64,000 nt of DNA from Acinetobacter tandoii DSM 14970 = CIP 107469 (lineage in GTDB: Bacteria; Pseudomonadota; Gammaproteobacteria; Pseudomonadales; Moraxellaceae): NCBI RefSeq assembly GCF_000400735.1, contig NZ_KE007359.1, positions 93,271-157,270 of the forward strand. Direction: 5' to 3'. The translations under genes were made by a program, and so were the position numbers. A model generated the notes under the pieces. That model ran no database searches. It was not told the DNA's origin and was given only the letters and a program-made list of their open reading frames with translations. Shown in pieces: positions 42,787 to 52,826 of the stretch (its first letter is position 1; the number at the start of each line of letters is the position of its first letter).

Positions 42787-43478
42787 TACCATAATTTCAA
42801 GGCACCAAATAACAGCTCTGCCAATTGCCAATCTTCTAAAGTATCAATATCCTGCACATGTGTTCTAGGAAGCTCTACAATTCGGGACTTGCTTGAGAAA
42901 ACTGGACATTTATCCAACCAAGCCTGAGTAATTCCCCAATAAAATTGTCCAGCATCATGCCAAGCTTCTTCCAAATCTTGAGAGCGAACGTTGAAATTTT
43001 CAGGACTAAACATTTCAACTGTCCCTTCTTTATTCAACTTTATTGCTCTTTGAATTGGAAACGGAAATGTTGTAGCACTAAATGCATAATCAATCGAATC
43101 ATTCTTAAGTAACTGCAATCCCTTTTTTAAATCATTAACTTGAACAAAAGGAGCTGTGGCGTAAAGACAGCAAACATGTTCTGGACGCCGACCTGTTAAA
43201 TGCTCAAATTCCTGAGTTGCATGCTGCATCACATCTGCGGTAGTTGCATAATCATCAGACAAATGTGCGGGACGCATAAATGGTACTTTCGCCCCATACT
43301 CTACTGCAATATCTGCGATTTCTTTATCGTCGGTCGAAACCCACACCTCATCAAAACAATTACTCTTAAGCGCTGCCTCAATTGACCACGCAATCATGGG
43401 CTTACCATAAAAGTGTTTAATGTTTTTCCGAGGAATTCTTTTACTTCCACCCCGCGCAGGAATAACCGCCAGTTGCAT
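42786..43478 (-). CDS. pseF: pseudaminic acid cytidylyltransferase
   Basis: Activates pseudaminic acid to CMP-pseudaminic acid, the donor for the GT52-like transferase. 230 residues, CMP-sialic acid synthetase family. Nucleotide loop IPARGGSKRIPRKNIK, then KPMIAWSIEAAL, VSTDDKEIADIA and LYATAPFV. C-terminal WHDAGQFYWG is typical of PseF. It follows pseC by 2 bases. Confidence 0.93.
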   Translation of the reverse strand: MQLAVIPARGGSKRIPRKNIKHFYGKPMIAWSIEAALKSNCFDEVWVSTDDKEIADIAVEYGAKVPFMRPAHLSDDYATTADVMQHATQEFEHLTGRRPEHVCCLYATAPFVQVNDLKKGLQLLKNDSIDYAFSATTFPFPIQRAIKLNKEGTVEMFSPENFNVRSQDLEEAWHDAGQFYWGITQAWLDKCPVFSSKSRIVELPRTHVQDIDTLEDWQLAELLFGALKLW

Positions 43479-43480
43479 TG

Positions 43481-44641
43481 TTATACCAACACCTCTTTTA
43501 AAGTTTGGTAAACATACTGGATTTGCTCATCAGTCAAATCAGGAAACATTGGTAAGCTAATAGCCGCTTCGTAATAAGCCTCAGCTTCAGGGAAGTCCCC
43601 TTGCTTAAAACCAAGCTGCTCATAATAAGGTTGAGTATGTACTGGAATGTAATGTACGTTGACACCAATCCCTTTCTCTCGCAACGTTTCAAAGATTTCT
43701 TTACGCCCTTTGCTCAATTCATTTAGCTTCAAACGAATGACATAAAGATGTAATCCAGAGTATGTTTCTGGCAATTGATATGGTGTGATTAAAGGTAAAT
43801 CTTTTAATAACTCATTATATTTATTAGCAATCTCATGTCGCTTAGCAACAAAAGCTTCTAGACGAGTCAATTGTGTAACACCCAGAGCTGCTTGTAACTC
43901 AGTCATACGGTAATTATAACCCAACTCTACCTGCTGGTAATACCATGGGCCTTCTGAAGGTTTAGTCATAAACTCAGGGTTACGAGTTACACCATGACTA
44001 CGTAATAAATCGATTTTCTTTGCAAGCTCTTCATTATTGGTAAGCGCCATTCCACCTTCAGCAGTCGTAATAATTTTGACTGGATGAAAACTAAAAATTG
44101 TAATATCAGAATACTGATTGGAGCCGATATAATGGTCTTTATACTTCCCACCAATTGCATGAGATGCGTCTTCAATAATGCTAAAACCATATTCTTGAGA
44201 AAGCGCATAGATTTTTTCCATATCACAGGACTGACCACACAAGTGCACTGGCACCACAATTTTGGGTAATTTATTATTTTGTTTTGCAAATTCTAGTTTA
44301 GCTTTTAAAGCATTGACTGAAAGGTTGTAAGTATCTGGATCAATATCAACAAAATCAACATCCGCTTCACAGTACAATGCACAGTTTGCTGATGCTACAA
44401 AAGTGATAGGAGATGTCCAAAGGACATCTCCTTTCTTTAATCCCAATGCCAAACAAGCTACATGCAAAGCTGAAGTCGCACTATTCATGGCAAAGGCATA
44501 CTCCGCACCTACCAATTCTGCGACCGATTTTTCAAACAGAGGAACTTGTGGTCCTTGTGTCAAAAAATCAGATTGAAGAACCTGAACAACCGCATCAACA
44601 TCAGCCTGATTTATATTTTGTCTACCATAAGGAATAAACAT
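43481..44641 (-). CDS. pseC: UDP-4-amino-4,6-dideoxy-N-acetyl-beta-L-altrosamine transaminase
   Basis: Second pseudaminic acid step: PLP-dependent amination of the 4-keto sugar made by PseB. 386 residues, DegT/DnrJ/EryC1/StrS family. Visible: YGRQNINQADVDAVV, NSATSALHVACLALGL, IEDASHAIGG and the PLP lysine in FSFHPVKIITTAEGGM. The stretch YYQQVELGYNYRMTE is characteristic. One base separates it from pseB. Confidence 0.95.
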   Translation of the reverse strand: MFIPYGRQNINQADVDAVVQVLQSDFLTQGPQVPLFEKSVAELVGAEYAFAMNSATSALHVACLALGLKKGDVLWTSPITFVASANCALYCEADVDFVDIDPDTYNLSVNALKAKLEFAKQNNKLPKIVVPVHLCGQSCDMEKIYALSQEYGFSIIEDASHAIGGKYKDHYIGSNQYSDITIFSFHPVKIITTAEGGMALTNNEELAKKIDLLRSHGVTRNPEFMTKPSEGPWYYQQVELGYNYRMTELQAALGVTQLTRLEAFVAKRHEIANKYNELLKDLPLITPYQLPETYSGLHLYVIRLKLNELSKGRKEIFETLREKGIGVNVHYIPVHTQPYYEQLGFKQGDFPEAEAYYEAAISLPMFPDLTDEQIQYVYQTLKEVLV

Positions 44642-44642
44642 A

Positions 44643-45641
44643 TTAAATATTACCTACTTTCTCTGCATTTTTTACTAACCAAGCTTGTAAGTCTTCAGCG
44701 CTCATCCACTCAGCATTGTTATCACTTGAATAATGGAAGCCTTCTGGCACTTTTGTACCATCTTTAATACGTTCTTGAGTTTCCGCCCAATCATTGATTA
44801 CAGGTAAAATTTTATAATGTTCTGGATACTCGTAAGTATAGTAAGCATCTTCAACACTAATCATTTGCTCATGCAACTTTTCACCTGGACGAATACCTAC
44901 TACTTCTTGTTTAGCTTCTGGTGCTACAACTGTTGCTAAATCGGTAACTTTCATTGAAGGGATTTTTTTCACATAAATCTCTCCACCGACCATATCTTCA
45001 AATGCGTGCCAAACCAATTCCACACCTTGTTCCAAAGAAATCATGAAACGGGTCATACGATCATCTGTAATTGGTAAAATACCTTTATCTTTAATTGACA
45101 TGAAGAAAGGAATAACTGAACCACGAGAACCCATTACGTTACCGTAGCGAACAACGGAGAATTTCGTACCGTGCTCGCCAGAATAGGCATTACCAGCAAC
45201 AAATAATTTGTCAGATGCAAGTTTTGTTGCACCATATAAATTAATTGGGCTACTAGCCTTGTCTGTTGATAGTGCAACTACACCTTTTACTTTTTTATCA
45301 ATACATGCATCAATTAAATTCATTGCACCATTGATGTTTGTTTTAATGCATTCAAAAGGATTATATTCAGCAGTCGGTACAATTTTTGTTGCAGCCGCGT
45401 GAACAACGTAATCCACACCATCTAAAGCACGATATAGACGCTCTTTGTCTCTTACATCACCAATAAAGAAACGTACACGTTTATCATCTTTAAATTTTTT
45501 CGCCATTTCCCATTGTTTCATTTCATCACGAGAAAAAATGATTATTTTTTTAGGATTATATTTTTCTAGCGTCATTGGAATAAATGTATTCCCAAAAGAA
45601 CCTGTACCGCCTGTTACTAATATTGTAGAGCCTTGTAGCAT
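44643..45641 (-). CDS. pseB: UDP-GlcNAc 4,6-dehydratase (inverting)
   Basis: First pseudaminic acid step: UDP-GlcNAc to the UDP-4-keto-6-deoxy-L-altrose derivative. 332 residues, extended SDR fold. NADP site VTGGTGSFGNTFI; the catalytic region is ALSTDKASSPINLYGATKLASD with the family's modified SDR motif; RYGNVMGSRGSVIPFF. The inverting PseB type (short, soluble) is distinct from the membrane PglF/WbpM type. First of six contiguous pse genes in order B, C, F, G, H, I. Confidence 0.95.
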   Translation of the reverse strand: MLQGSTILVTGGTGSFGNTFIPMTLEKYNPKKIIIFSRDEMKQWEMAKKFKDDKRVRFFIGDVRDKERLYRALDGVDYVVHAAATKIVPTAEYNPFECIKTNINGAMNLIDACIDKKVKGVVALSTDKASSPINLYGATKLASDKLFVAGNAYSGEHGTKFSVVRYGNVMGSRGSVIPFFMSIKDKGILPITDDRMTRFMISLEQGVELVWHAFEDMVGGEIYVKKIPSMKVTDLATVVAPEAKQEVVGIRPGEKLHEQMISVEDAYYTYEYPEHYKILPVINDWAETQERIKDGTKVPEGFHYSSDNNAEWMSAEDLQAWLVKNAEKVGNI

Positions 45642-45684
45642 TATTTCCTCGAACTTTTTTAAGCTAGATATAAAATTTCGTTAA

Positions 45685-46962
45685 TTATAACCGAATATTA
45701 GATTCTTCTTTATCTAATATATATTTCAAGTCATATAAGACGTGATTCTGTTTACCTAATGCATGCATTTCTTGTGAAGTCATCGCCTTAAATTGATCAT
45801 GTGCAACTGCGAGAATAATGGCGTCATATTGCCCTGATTCCAAATTTTTAACAGGCGCCAAACCATATTCGTGTTTCACTTCTTCAGGATCCACCCATGG
45901 GTCATAAATATCCAAATCGAGATCATAATCTTTTAGGGCATTGACCATATCAATGATTTTACTGTTTCGAATATCTGGGCAGTTTTCCTTAAAACTTAAG
46001 CCCATCACCAATATTTTTGAGCCGACAACCTGAATGCGTTTCTTCACCATTTCCTTAATCAGTTGTGTCGCCACATATTCACCCATGCGATCATTTAGTC
46101 GACGTGCAGCTAAAATAATTTCGGGATGTAACCCAATCGATTGAGCTTTATGCGTTAAATAATACGGATCTACGCCAATACAATGGCCTCCCACCAAACC
46201 TGGACGGAATGGTAAAAAGTTCCATTTGGTACCCGCAGCTTTGAGCACATCTTCAGTGTCAATTCCTAATTTATTAAAAATCAGCGCCAACTCATTAATT
46301 AACGCAATATTGACATCACGTTGGGTATTTTCAATCACCTTGGCTGCTTCAGCCACTTTAATGCTTGGTGCTTTATGTGTACCTGCCTCAACAATTAAAT
46401 TATAAACCTGATCCACATAGTCAGCAGTTTCAGGCGTAGAGCCTGAAGTAATTTTTAAAATGTTGGTTACACGGTGCTGTTTATCACCAGGATTAATACG
46501 CTCTGGGCTATAACCTGCAAAGAAATCCTGATTAAATTGGAGTCCAGAAACTCTTTCTAATACAGGAATACAAACTTCTTCTGTTGCACCTGGATAAACA
46601 GTTGATTCGTAGACAACGACGTCACCTTTTTTTAATACTTTTCCAATGCTTTCAGATGCTTTAATTAATGGTGTTAAATCTGGTTGCTTAAAATCATCAA
46701 TTGGGGTCGGAACAGTCACAATAAAAAAATTGCAGTCCTGTAAATCCAGTAATTCTGAGGAATAGCTTAATTGCGTTGCAGCCAACAGCTCATCAGGCGT
46801 GACTTCTAACGTATGGTCTTGCATACTTTTTAATTCATCAATCCGTTTTTGATGAATATCGAATCCCACAACAGGAACACTTTTCCCAAACTCTACCGCC
46901 AACGGCAACCCCACATACCCCAGACCAATAATGGCTATTTTTAACTCTGAATTCTGCAACAT
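45685..46962 (-). CDS. gna: UDP-N-acetylhexosamine 6-dehydrogenase (TviB/WbpO family)
   Basis: NAD-dependent four-electron oxidation of UDP-GlcNAc or UDP-GalNAc to the uronic acid. 425 residues. Rossmann loop [25 protein letters not shown], the conserved Lys in [21 protein letters not shown] and the catalytic Cys in [16 protein letters not shown], all intact, in contrast to the Ugd-type protein at the other end of the locus. It is the first gene of the minus-strand capsule operon and is divergent from wza, as in most Acinetobacter K loci. The choice between GlcNAc and GalNAc substrates is not readable. Confidence 0.9.
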   Translation of the reverse strand: MLQNSELKIAIIGLGYVGLPLAVEFGKSVPVVGFDIHQKRIDELKSMQDHTLEVTPDELLAATQLSYSSELLDLQDCNFFIVTVPTPIDDFKQPDLTPLIKASESIGKVLKKGDVVVYESTVYPGATEEVCIPVLERVSGLQFNQDFFAGYSPERINPGDKQHRVTNILKITSGSTPETADYVDQVYNLIVEAGTHKAPSIKVAEAAKVIENTQRDVNIALINELALIFNKLGIDTEDVLKAAGTKWNFLPFRPGLVGGHCIGVDPYYLTHKAQSIGLHPEIILAARRLNDRMGEYVATQLIKEMVKKRIQVVGSKILVMGLSFKENCPDIRNSKIIDMVNALKDYDLDLDIYDPWVDPEEVKHEYGLAPVKNLESGQYDAIILAVAHDQFKAMTSQEMHALGKQNHVLYDLKYILDKEESNIRL

Positions 46963-47167
46963 GTGTTTGCCTTGATGCCCGTGCTCATTGACTTTGGAAT
47001 AAATTAAATGCCATTTTATCGGCTATTCGCTAATATAACAGAAATACATTTTGTCTTAACGTAAATGCGTATAAATAAATTATACAATTTGTTATAGTTA
47101 GCTAAATTTTGAATAGATACACTCAATCGCATCAAAAGATTGAAATATTTTTATAATAGGGTTCAGA
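46963..47167. promoter_or_regulatory. divergent promoter region of the capsule locus
   Basis: This 205-bp AT-rich gap separates the gna-led minus-strand operon from wza-wzb-wzc on the plus strand, so both promoters must lie here. No JUMPstart/ops sequence was recognised. Individual -10/-35 boxes are not called. Confidence 0.6.
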
Positions 47168-48274
47168 GTGAAATTTCTACAATATATTGGCCTTTTAGGG
47201 TTCACACTTAGCACTGTCGGTTGTGCTTTAGCGCCCGGCCTACAAACATATGATTTACCTGAACAAGGAGTCTATCAAACCGAGCTTGGAAGCTCTGTGA
47301 ATGTTATCCAGTTAAATCAAAACACCCTACGCCATTTACAGCAAAATCAAAATACTGATATACAAGATATTTCTAGCTTATTTCGTCACTCGCAACTGAA
47401 CTATAAACTTAGCCCTGGCGATATTTTATCTATCTATTTATGGGCTTATCCTGAAATTACTCCGCCTATTAATACAGCAGTCAGTAATGATCAATCCATT
47501 CAAGCCAATGGCTTCCAAATTGATCAAGCAGGCTATATTCAATTCCCAATTATTGGACGCTACAAAGCAGCGGGGAAATCACTTAACCAAGTCAATCAGG
47601 AACTACGTAATCAACTTTCACGCTATTTAAAAACCCCTGACGTAATTGCCCGTGTCCTGTCTTATCAAGGACAGCGTTACTCTGTCCAAGGCAACGTGAT
47701 GAAAGGTGGACAATTCTTCCTGAGTGACCAACCTGTAAGTGTTTATACTGCACTTGGTTTAGCTGGCGGGGTAAACACCCAGTATGGGGATAATACCTCC
47801 ATCACATTAGTGCGTCAGGGGCGTACTTATCAGTTAAATAGCATTGATTTAGAAAAAGCAGGTTATTCGCTGCATAATCTTTTAATTCAACCCAATGATA
47901 CGCTTTATGTAAATTCAAAAGAAAATCAAAAAATTTACGTAATGGGTGAGTCTGGCAAGAACCAATCCTTATTAATGCGTGATCAGGGTATGAGCTTAAG
48001 TGATGTCTTAGGTGAAAGTCTTGGTTTAAACCCCAATACTGCCAGTGCAAGTCGTATTTATGTGTTGCGTAGTGATCCGCAAACGCAGCAAACCGAACTT
48101 TATCATATGAATTTGTTAAGTTTAGGGGATTTTGGTTTAGCTAATCAGTTTAAAATGCGCCGCAATGATATTGTTTATGTTGACTCCACTGGCTTAGCGC
48201 GTTGGCAACGTATTGTGACCCAAATTCTACCTTTCTCTAATGCTTTATATAATATTGATCGCTTGGGGAACTAA
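47168..48274 (+). CDS. wza: outer-membrane polysaccharide export lipoprotein Wza
   Basis: Octameric outer-membrane channel for capsule export. 368 residues. Signal peptide with lipobox ending in Cys19 (LSTVGC), then the polysaccharide export (PES) domain starting at YKLSPGDILSIYLWAYPE and SLBB repeats (for example YSVQGNVMKGGQFFL). The start is GTG with AGGGTT upstream. The stop overlaps the wzb start (TAATG), so wza-wzb are coupled. Confidence 0.95.
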   Translation: MKFLQYIGLLGFTLSTVGCALAPGLQTYDLPEQGVYQTELGSSVNVIQLNQNTLRHLQQNQNTDIQDISSLFRHSQLNYKLSPGDILSIYLWAYPEITPPINTAVSNDQSIQANGFQIDQAGYIQFPIIGRYKAAGKSLNQVNQELRNQLSRYLKTPDVIARVLSYQGQRYSVQGNVMKGGQFFLSDQPVSVYTALGLAGGVNTQYGDNTSITLVRQGRTYQLNSIDLEKAGYSLHNLLIQPNDTLYVNSKENQKIYVMGESGKNQSLLMRDQGMSLSDVLGESLGLNPNTASASRIYVLRSDPQTQQTELYHMNLLSLGDFGLANQFKMRRNDIVYVDSTGLARWQRIVTQILPFSNALYNIDRLGN

Positions 48275-48702
48275 TGCACATTCAAAATATTCTCGTGGTC
48301 TGTATTGGAAATATTTGTCGTAGTCCGATGGCTGAATATTTTTTAAAACAGGAATTCCCTCAACTTCATGTTGAATCGGCTGGAATCTCTGGTTTAATTG
48401 GTCATAATGCCGATGATAAAGCCATCTTATGTATGCAAAGACATGGTATTGATATGCAGGCACATGTCGCCAAAAAACTAAATGCAGAATTAATAAAAAA
48501 ATCCGACTTAATTTTAGTCATGAGTCAAAATCAGCAAAAACATATTGAGCAGACATGGCCATTTTCCAAAGGAAAAACCTTTCGACTTGGCCATTGGCAA
48601 GGTAAAAATGTTCCTGACCCTTACCAGCATGAGCAAGCCGTTTTTGATGATACCTGTCAGCTTATACAAAACTGTATAAGTGACTGGAAGAAACATATTT
48701 AA
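48274..48702 (+). CDS. wzb: low-molecular-weight protein tyrosine phosphatase Wzb
   Basis: Dephosphorylates the C-terminal tyrosines of Wzc to cycle capsule assembly. 142 residues. The phosphatase loop VVCIGNICRSPMAE has the C-x5-R motif, and the acid Asp is in NVPDPYQHE. 18 bases separate it from wzc. Confidence 0.96.
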   Translation: MHIQNILVVCIGNICRSPMAEYFLKQEFPQLHVESAGISGLIGHNADDKAILCMQRHGIDMQAHVAKKLNAELIKKSDLILVMSQNQQKHIEQTWPFSKGKTFRLGHWQGKNVPDPYQHEQAVFDDTCQLIQNCISDWKKHI

Positions 48703-48720
48703 CCCATTGATAGCAAAATT

Positions 48721-50904
48721 ATGAGCCAAAATACCAATACAGAAGACACAATTGATTTAAAAGAGCTGTTCTTTTCGTTAATTGCTCAATGGAAACTGAT
48801 TGCATTATGTACCATCTTAAGTTTGGTGTGTGCATTACTTTATTTAAGAACAACTCAAGATATTTATGCGGTTGATGCACTGATACAAGTTGAAGATAGC
48901 AAAGGGGCAGGCACTGCAGCATTACTGGGTGATTTATCGTCAATGGTCGATCAGAAGTCCCCTGCTCAAGCTGAAATAGAAATTCTAAGATCGCGTTTGG
49001 TTTTAGGACAAGTTATCCAACAATTGCATTTAGATTTTAGTATATCATCAACCGATGACACTGTTTTCCATCGTTTGTTGAATCAAGATACCTTTCAAAC
49101 TGAATATCAGCCACAGGCTGTCACTTTTTACAATAACGAACAGTCATTTCAGGTTCGAAAATTTGATGTCCCTGCTGAATATCTCGACAAACCACTACTT
49201 TTGAGTTTTGAGAATAAGCAATTTACCCTTACAGATCAAAAAACAGATGAAGTCGTTTTTAAAGGGACATTGAATCAGATCAACCAAAGTCGTTCATCTA
49301 TTGGAACTTGGAATATTGGCATTTTTAGTCGTGATCCATTGAGTTCAAGTTACAATGTTCAGAAAATGTCTTTACCAGCCGCTGTGGATACGGTTCTGCA
49401 GAATTATTCTGTGGCAGAAAAAGGAAAACTTACGGGCGTACTTGGGCTTAATTATCAGGGAGCTGATAAAGAGCACATTACCAAAGTTCTGAATTCTATT
49501 TTGGTTGCTTATAGCAAACAAAACATCGAACGTCGTTCTGCTGAAACAGCACAAACTTTAAAGTTCCTCGATGAACAACTACCAGAGTTAAAACAGCAAC
49601 TTGATATTGCTGAACGTGAGTTTAACAAGTTCCGTGAACAGTACAACACCGTTGATGTCACGAAGGAATCTGAACTTTATCTCACTCAAAGCATTAGCCT
49701 TGAAACTCAAAAAATTGAACTGGAACAGAAGCAGGCTGAACTTTCAGAAAAATACACTGCTGAACACCCAGCAATGCAACAAATCGGTGCTCAACTTGCT
49801 GCAATTAACAGTAAAATTAAAGAGCTGAATGCAACGCTGAAACAATTACCCGACCTACAACGTCGTTATTTACAGTTATATCGTGAAGTTGAAGTTAAAC
49901 AGCAACTCTACACTACATTGTTAAACTCTTATCAACAGTTACGTATTGCCAAAGCCGGTGAAATTGGTAATGTGCGTATTGTTGATACCGCAGTCTTGCC
50001 AATTGAGCCAATTAAACCTAAAAAATTGTTAGTACTCTTGCTATCGATTTTTGTCGGTGGGTTTATCGGTGTATTAGTCGCATTAATGCGAAATATGCTG
50101 CGCACAGGAATTAAAGATTCTGGTCAAATTGAGACTGAACTTGATCTGCCTGTCTATGCGACTGTGCCACGCTCACCTGTGCAAGAAAGTCGTATTAATA
50201 TTATCAAGAAGAAGAAAAGTATCCCGATTCTTGCTGTCAAAAATAGTGATGATATTGCGATTGAAAGTTTACGTAGTATGCGTACTGCAATTCATTTCGC
50301 CCTCAATAATGCGCGTAATAACATTATTATGATTTCAGGTCCTGCACCAGAACTTGGTAAATCATTTGTCTCAACCAACCTCGCGGTTATTTTGGCGCAA
50401 AGCAACAAACGTGTACTATTAATTGATGCAGACTTACGCCGTGGTTATTTACATAAGTACTTCCATGAAGATAACCAAGCAGGACTCGCTGAATACCTCA
50501 ATGGTCAACATCCGTTAGAGAAGATTCTCAAGACAACAGAAGTTGAAAATTTATCGGTGATTACTCGTGGCAAGAGTCCAGCAAATCCATCTGAGTTGCT
50601 CAGCACTGAACGCTTTAAAAGTTTATTGGAAAACTTGTCTACTCAATTTGACCATATCATTATCGACACACCACCTATTTTGGCGGTTACCGATGGTATT
50701 ATCATTTCTCAATATGCTGGTGTTAATCTTGTTATTGCGCGTTATGGTAAGACACAAATTAAAGAGCTTGAATTGGTCGTTAACCGCTTTGAACAGGCCA
50801 GCGTTAAAGTGACAGGTATTATCTTGAATGATATTCAACGTACAGCTGGCACAAGTTATGGCTATAACTACGCTTATGCCTATAAAAATGCGAAAGATGA
50901 TTAA
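48721..50904 (+). CDS. wzc: capsule assembly tyrosine autokinase Wzc
   Basis: Inner-membrane polysaccharide co-polymerase and BY-kinase that controls capsule polymerisation and links Wzy to Wza. 727 residues. N-terminal Wzz domain with membrane segments near residues 20-40 and 430-450, a long coiled-coil-prone periplasmic region between, and a C-terminal kinase: Walker A ISGPAPELGKSF, Walker A' VLLIDADLRRG, Walker B HIIIDTPP. The tail holds a tyrosine cluster (YGYNYAYAYKNAKDD), the autophosphorylation site that Wzb acts on. Confidence 0.96.
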   Translation: MSQNTNTEDTIDLKELFFSLIAQWKLIALCTILSLVCALLYLRTTQDIYAVDALIQVEDSKGAGTAALLGDLSSMVDQKSPAQAEIEILRSRLVLGQVIQQLHLDFSISSTDDTVFHRLLNQDTFQTEYQPQAVTFYNNEQSFQVRKFDVPAEYLDKPLLLSFENKQFTLTDQKTDEVVFKGTLNQINQSRSSIGTWNIGIFSRDPLSSSYNVQKMSLPAAVDTVLQNYSVAEKGKLTGVLGLNYQGADKEHITKVLNSILVAYSKQNIERRSAETAQTLKFLDEQLPELKQQLDIAEREFNKFREQYNTVDVTKESELYLTQSISLETQKIELEQKQAELSEKYTAEHPAMQQIGAQLAAINSKIKELNATLKQLPDLQRRYLQLYREVEVKQQLYTTLLNSYQQLRIAKAGEIGNVRIVDTAVLPIEPIKPKKLLVLLLSIFVGGFIGVLVALMRNMLRTGIKDSGQIETELDLPVYATVPRSPVQESRINIIKKKKSIPILAVKNSDDIAIESLRSMRTAIHFALNNARNNIIMISGPAPELGKSFVSTNLAVILAQSNKRVLLIDADLRRGYLHKYFHEDNQAGLAEYLNGQHPLEKILKTTEVENLSVITRGKSPANPSELLSTERFKSLLENLSTQFDHIIIDTPPILAVTDGIIISQYAGVNLVIARYGKTQIKELELVVNRFEQASVKVTGIILNDIQRTAGTSYGYNYAYAYKNAKDD

Positions 50905-50928
50905 TACTTAACAATCATTTTTTTATTT

Positions 50929-50959
50929 AAAAGGATCAGCATCATGTTGGTCCTTTTTT
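50929..50959 (+). terminator. terminator after wzc
   Basis: AAAAGGATCA (50929-50938) pairs with TGGTCCTTTT (50948-50957), with one G-T pair, and a T-run follows. It ends the wza-wzb-wzc operon. Confidence 0.8.
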
Positions 50960-51127
50960 ATTTGTATAAAAAATGTTTTAGGTAATCAGTCTGTTATAGC
51001 TTCTTGACCTATACAGGCATATAGTAATATCCGAATATAGAATCGGTTGAAATACCATCTAAGCATTAAAAAGTTTGCTAAAATAGCGGCAAATTTTTGA
51101 TTACTACAATGAATTTTGGAAAACCCT

Positions 51128-51832
51128 ATGAGTAAAGCCTTACCCATCGCTGTTGCTGTAATTTTAGGCGGTGCTGCACTTGTTCCAGTTTATTATGCAA
51201 CCAAACACCCTGAAGCCATCACATCAAAAGCCTCTAAAAATGCTTCTGCTGTTGAAAAAATTAGTTATGCTTTAGGTTATGAAGTCGCACATCAAACACC
51301 TCCTGAACTTGATATCAACAGCTTTGTAACAGGCGTACGTGAAGGTCATGCTCGTACACAACCTGCATACACTGAACAAGAATTGCAGCAAGCTTATCAG
51401 CAATTCCAACAAGAAATGCAGAAAAAACAAGCAGATCAAGCTAAAAATACACAGAGTGCTAGTGATAGCTTCCTGACAGAGAATGCCAAAAAGCCAGGAG
51501 TAAAAACGACTGCTTCTGGATTACAATATATTATTACTCAAGAAGGTACGGGCAAGCAGCCATCGGCTGACTCTGTCGTGACAGTTCACTACACTGGTAA
51601 ATTGGTTGATGGCAAAGTATTTGATAGCTCAATTCAACGTGGAGAGCCAATTGAGTTCCCACTTAATCAGGTAATTCCAGGTTGGACTGAAGGCTTACAA
51701 TTGATGAAGGAAGGTGGTAAAGCCACTTTATTTATTCCTGCTAAATTGGGCTACGGCGAACAAGGTGTGCCAGGCACGATTCCAGCCAATAGCACACTAA
51801 TTTTTGATGTTGAATTAATTAAAGTAAAGTAA
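51128..51832 (+). CDS. fkpA: FKBP-type peptidyl-prolyl isomerase, membrane-anchored or secreted
   Basis: Proline isomerase/chaperone of the envelope. About 234 residues: N-terminal hydrophobic segment ([19 protein letters not shown]) that may be an uncleaved anchor, a helical dimerisation domain ([12 protein letters not shown] through the [15 protein letters not shown] helix), and a C-terminal FKBP domain from about residue 125 ([48 protein letters not shown]). A gene of this kind is the usual flank of Acinetobacter K loci. Start ATG at 51128; a TTG 12 bases upstream is possible. A paralogue follows at once. Confidence 0.88.
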   Translation: MSKALPIAVAVILGGAALVPVYYATKHPEAITSKASKNASAVEKISYALGYEVAHQTPPELDINSFVTGVREGHARTQPAYTEQELQQAYQQFQQEMQKKQADQAKNTQSASDSFLTENAKKPGVKTTASGLQYIITQEGTGKQPSADSVVTVHYTGKLVDGKVFDSSIQRGEPIEFPLNQVIPGWTEGLQLMKEGGKATLFIPAKLGYGEQGVPGTIPANSTLIFDVELIKVK

Positions 51833-51838
51833 GAAATT

Positions 51839-51866
51839 AAGGAGAGCTGAGCTCTCCTTCTTTGAC
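51839..51866 (+). terminator. hairpin after the first FKBP gene
   Basis: AAGGAGAGC and GCTCTCCTT flank a TGA loop (51839-51859). The following sequence (CTTTGACTTT) is a weak T-run, so termination may be partial. Confidence 0.6.
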
Positions 51867-52044
51867 TTTAGAGATTAAATTTTGCATAAAACGTGGGCAT
51901 TAAATCGAATAGATTCGATCTACTCCATATGATTTTTAATCCCCACCCCATTCAAATTTAACGCAGAAAAAATAAAAAGTACTGTCGTCAATATTCCTTG
52001 GAGTTTTGAATATTCCGACACGAAAAAGACTTTAGGACGATTGA

Positions 52045-52734
52045 ATGAAAATACACATACTTTTGGCATCTACACTGTTATTCAGTGCAGCAGCTTTTGC
52101 GAAACCTATTACCACTAGCAGTCCAAGCACAGAACAAATTGGGTATAGCTTTGGCTATTTAATGGGTCGCACCAATGCCGAATCGTTGAAAGATTTAAAT
52201 CTTGAAGCCTTCATTCAAGGGCTCAGAGAAGCCGCTCAAGGCAAAGAAGCTTCATTGACCGATGAAGAAATGGCACGTGTCTTAACCCAATATAAAAAAC
52301 AGGCAGAAGCCCAACAGTTAATTGAATTAAGAAAGAAAGCTGAAGAAAATAATAGAATCGGCTCAGCCTTTCTTGCAGAAAATGCCAAAAAATCAGGCGT
52401 ACAAACCACTGCGTCAGGATTACAATATCAAGTCATTCAAGCCGGTACTGGAAAAACACCTAAAGTCAGCTCAAAAGTTAAAGTCGATTATGAAGGTCGC
52501 CTGATTGATGGTACTGTTTTCGATAGTTCGATTGCACGTCAACACCCTGTCGAATTCCAAGTCAATCAAGTGATTCAAGGCTGGACCGAAGGCTTACAAT
52601 TAATGAAGGAAGGGGCAAAATATCGCTTCTTTATTCCTGCTCATCTCGCTTATGGTCAGATCGGTTCAGGCGATATTATCGAGCCAAACAGTACCTTAAT
52701 TTTTGATGTCGAATTATTACAAGTACTGCCTTGA
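52045..52734 (+). CDS. FKBP-type peptidyl-prolyl isomerase, periplasmic
   Basis: Second FKBP-type isomerase, 229 residues, with a clear cleavable signal peptide (MKIHILLASTLLFSAAAFA). Same architecture as its neighbour: N-terminal dimerisation helices (IGYSFGYLMGRTNAE) and a C-terminal FKBP domain ([55 protein letters not shown]). The two share several identical blocks, so they arose by duplication, but the N-termini differ (anchor versus cleaved signal). Separated from the first by about 210 bases with a hairpin, so probably transcribed on its own. Confidence 0.9.
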   Translation: MKIHILLASTLLFSAAAFAKPITTSSPSTEQIGYSFGYLMGRTNAESLKDLNLEAFIQGLREAAQGKEASLTDEEMARVLTQYKKQAEAQQLIELRKKAEENNRIGSAFLAENAKKSGVQTTASGLQYQVIQAGTGKTPKVSSKVKVDYEGRLIDGTVFDSSIARQHPVEFQVNQVIQGWTEGLQLMKEGAKYRFFIPAHLAYGQIGSGDIIEPNSTLIFDVELLQVLP

Positions 52735-52766
52735 AAAAAAGGGACTGAGATCAGTCCCTTTTTTTA
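52734..52766. terminator. terminator after the second FKBP gene
   Basis: GGGACTGA-GA-TCAGTCCC flanked by A-run and T-run (52734-52766) forms a strong stem usable on both strands, between the FKBP gene and convergent murJ. Confidence 0.88.
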
Positions 52767-52826
52767 CTATAGATAACCTTTAAAAACAGCGAATGCTTTG
52801 ATTTCAGTCTCGATCAAAAATGATCT

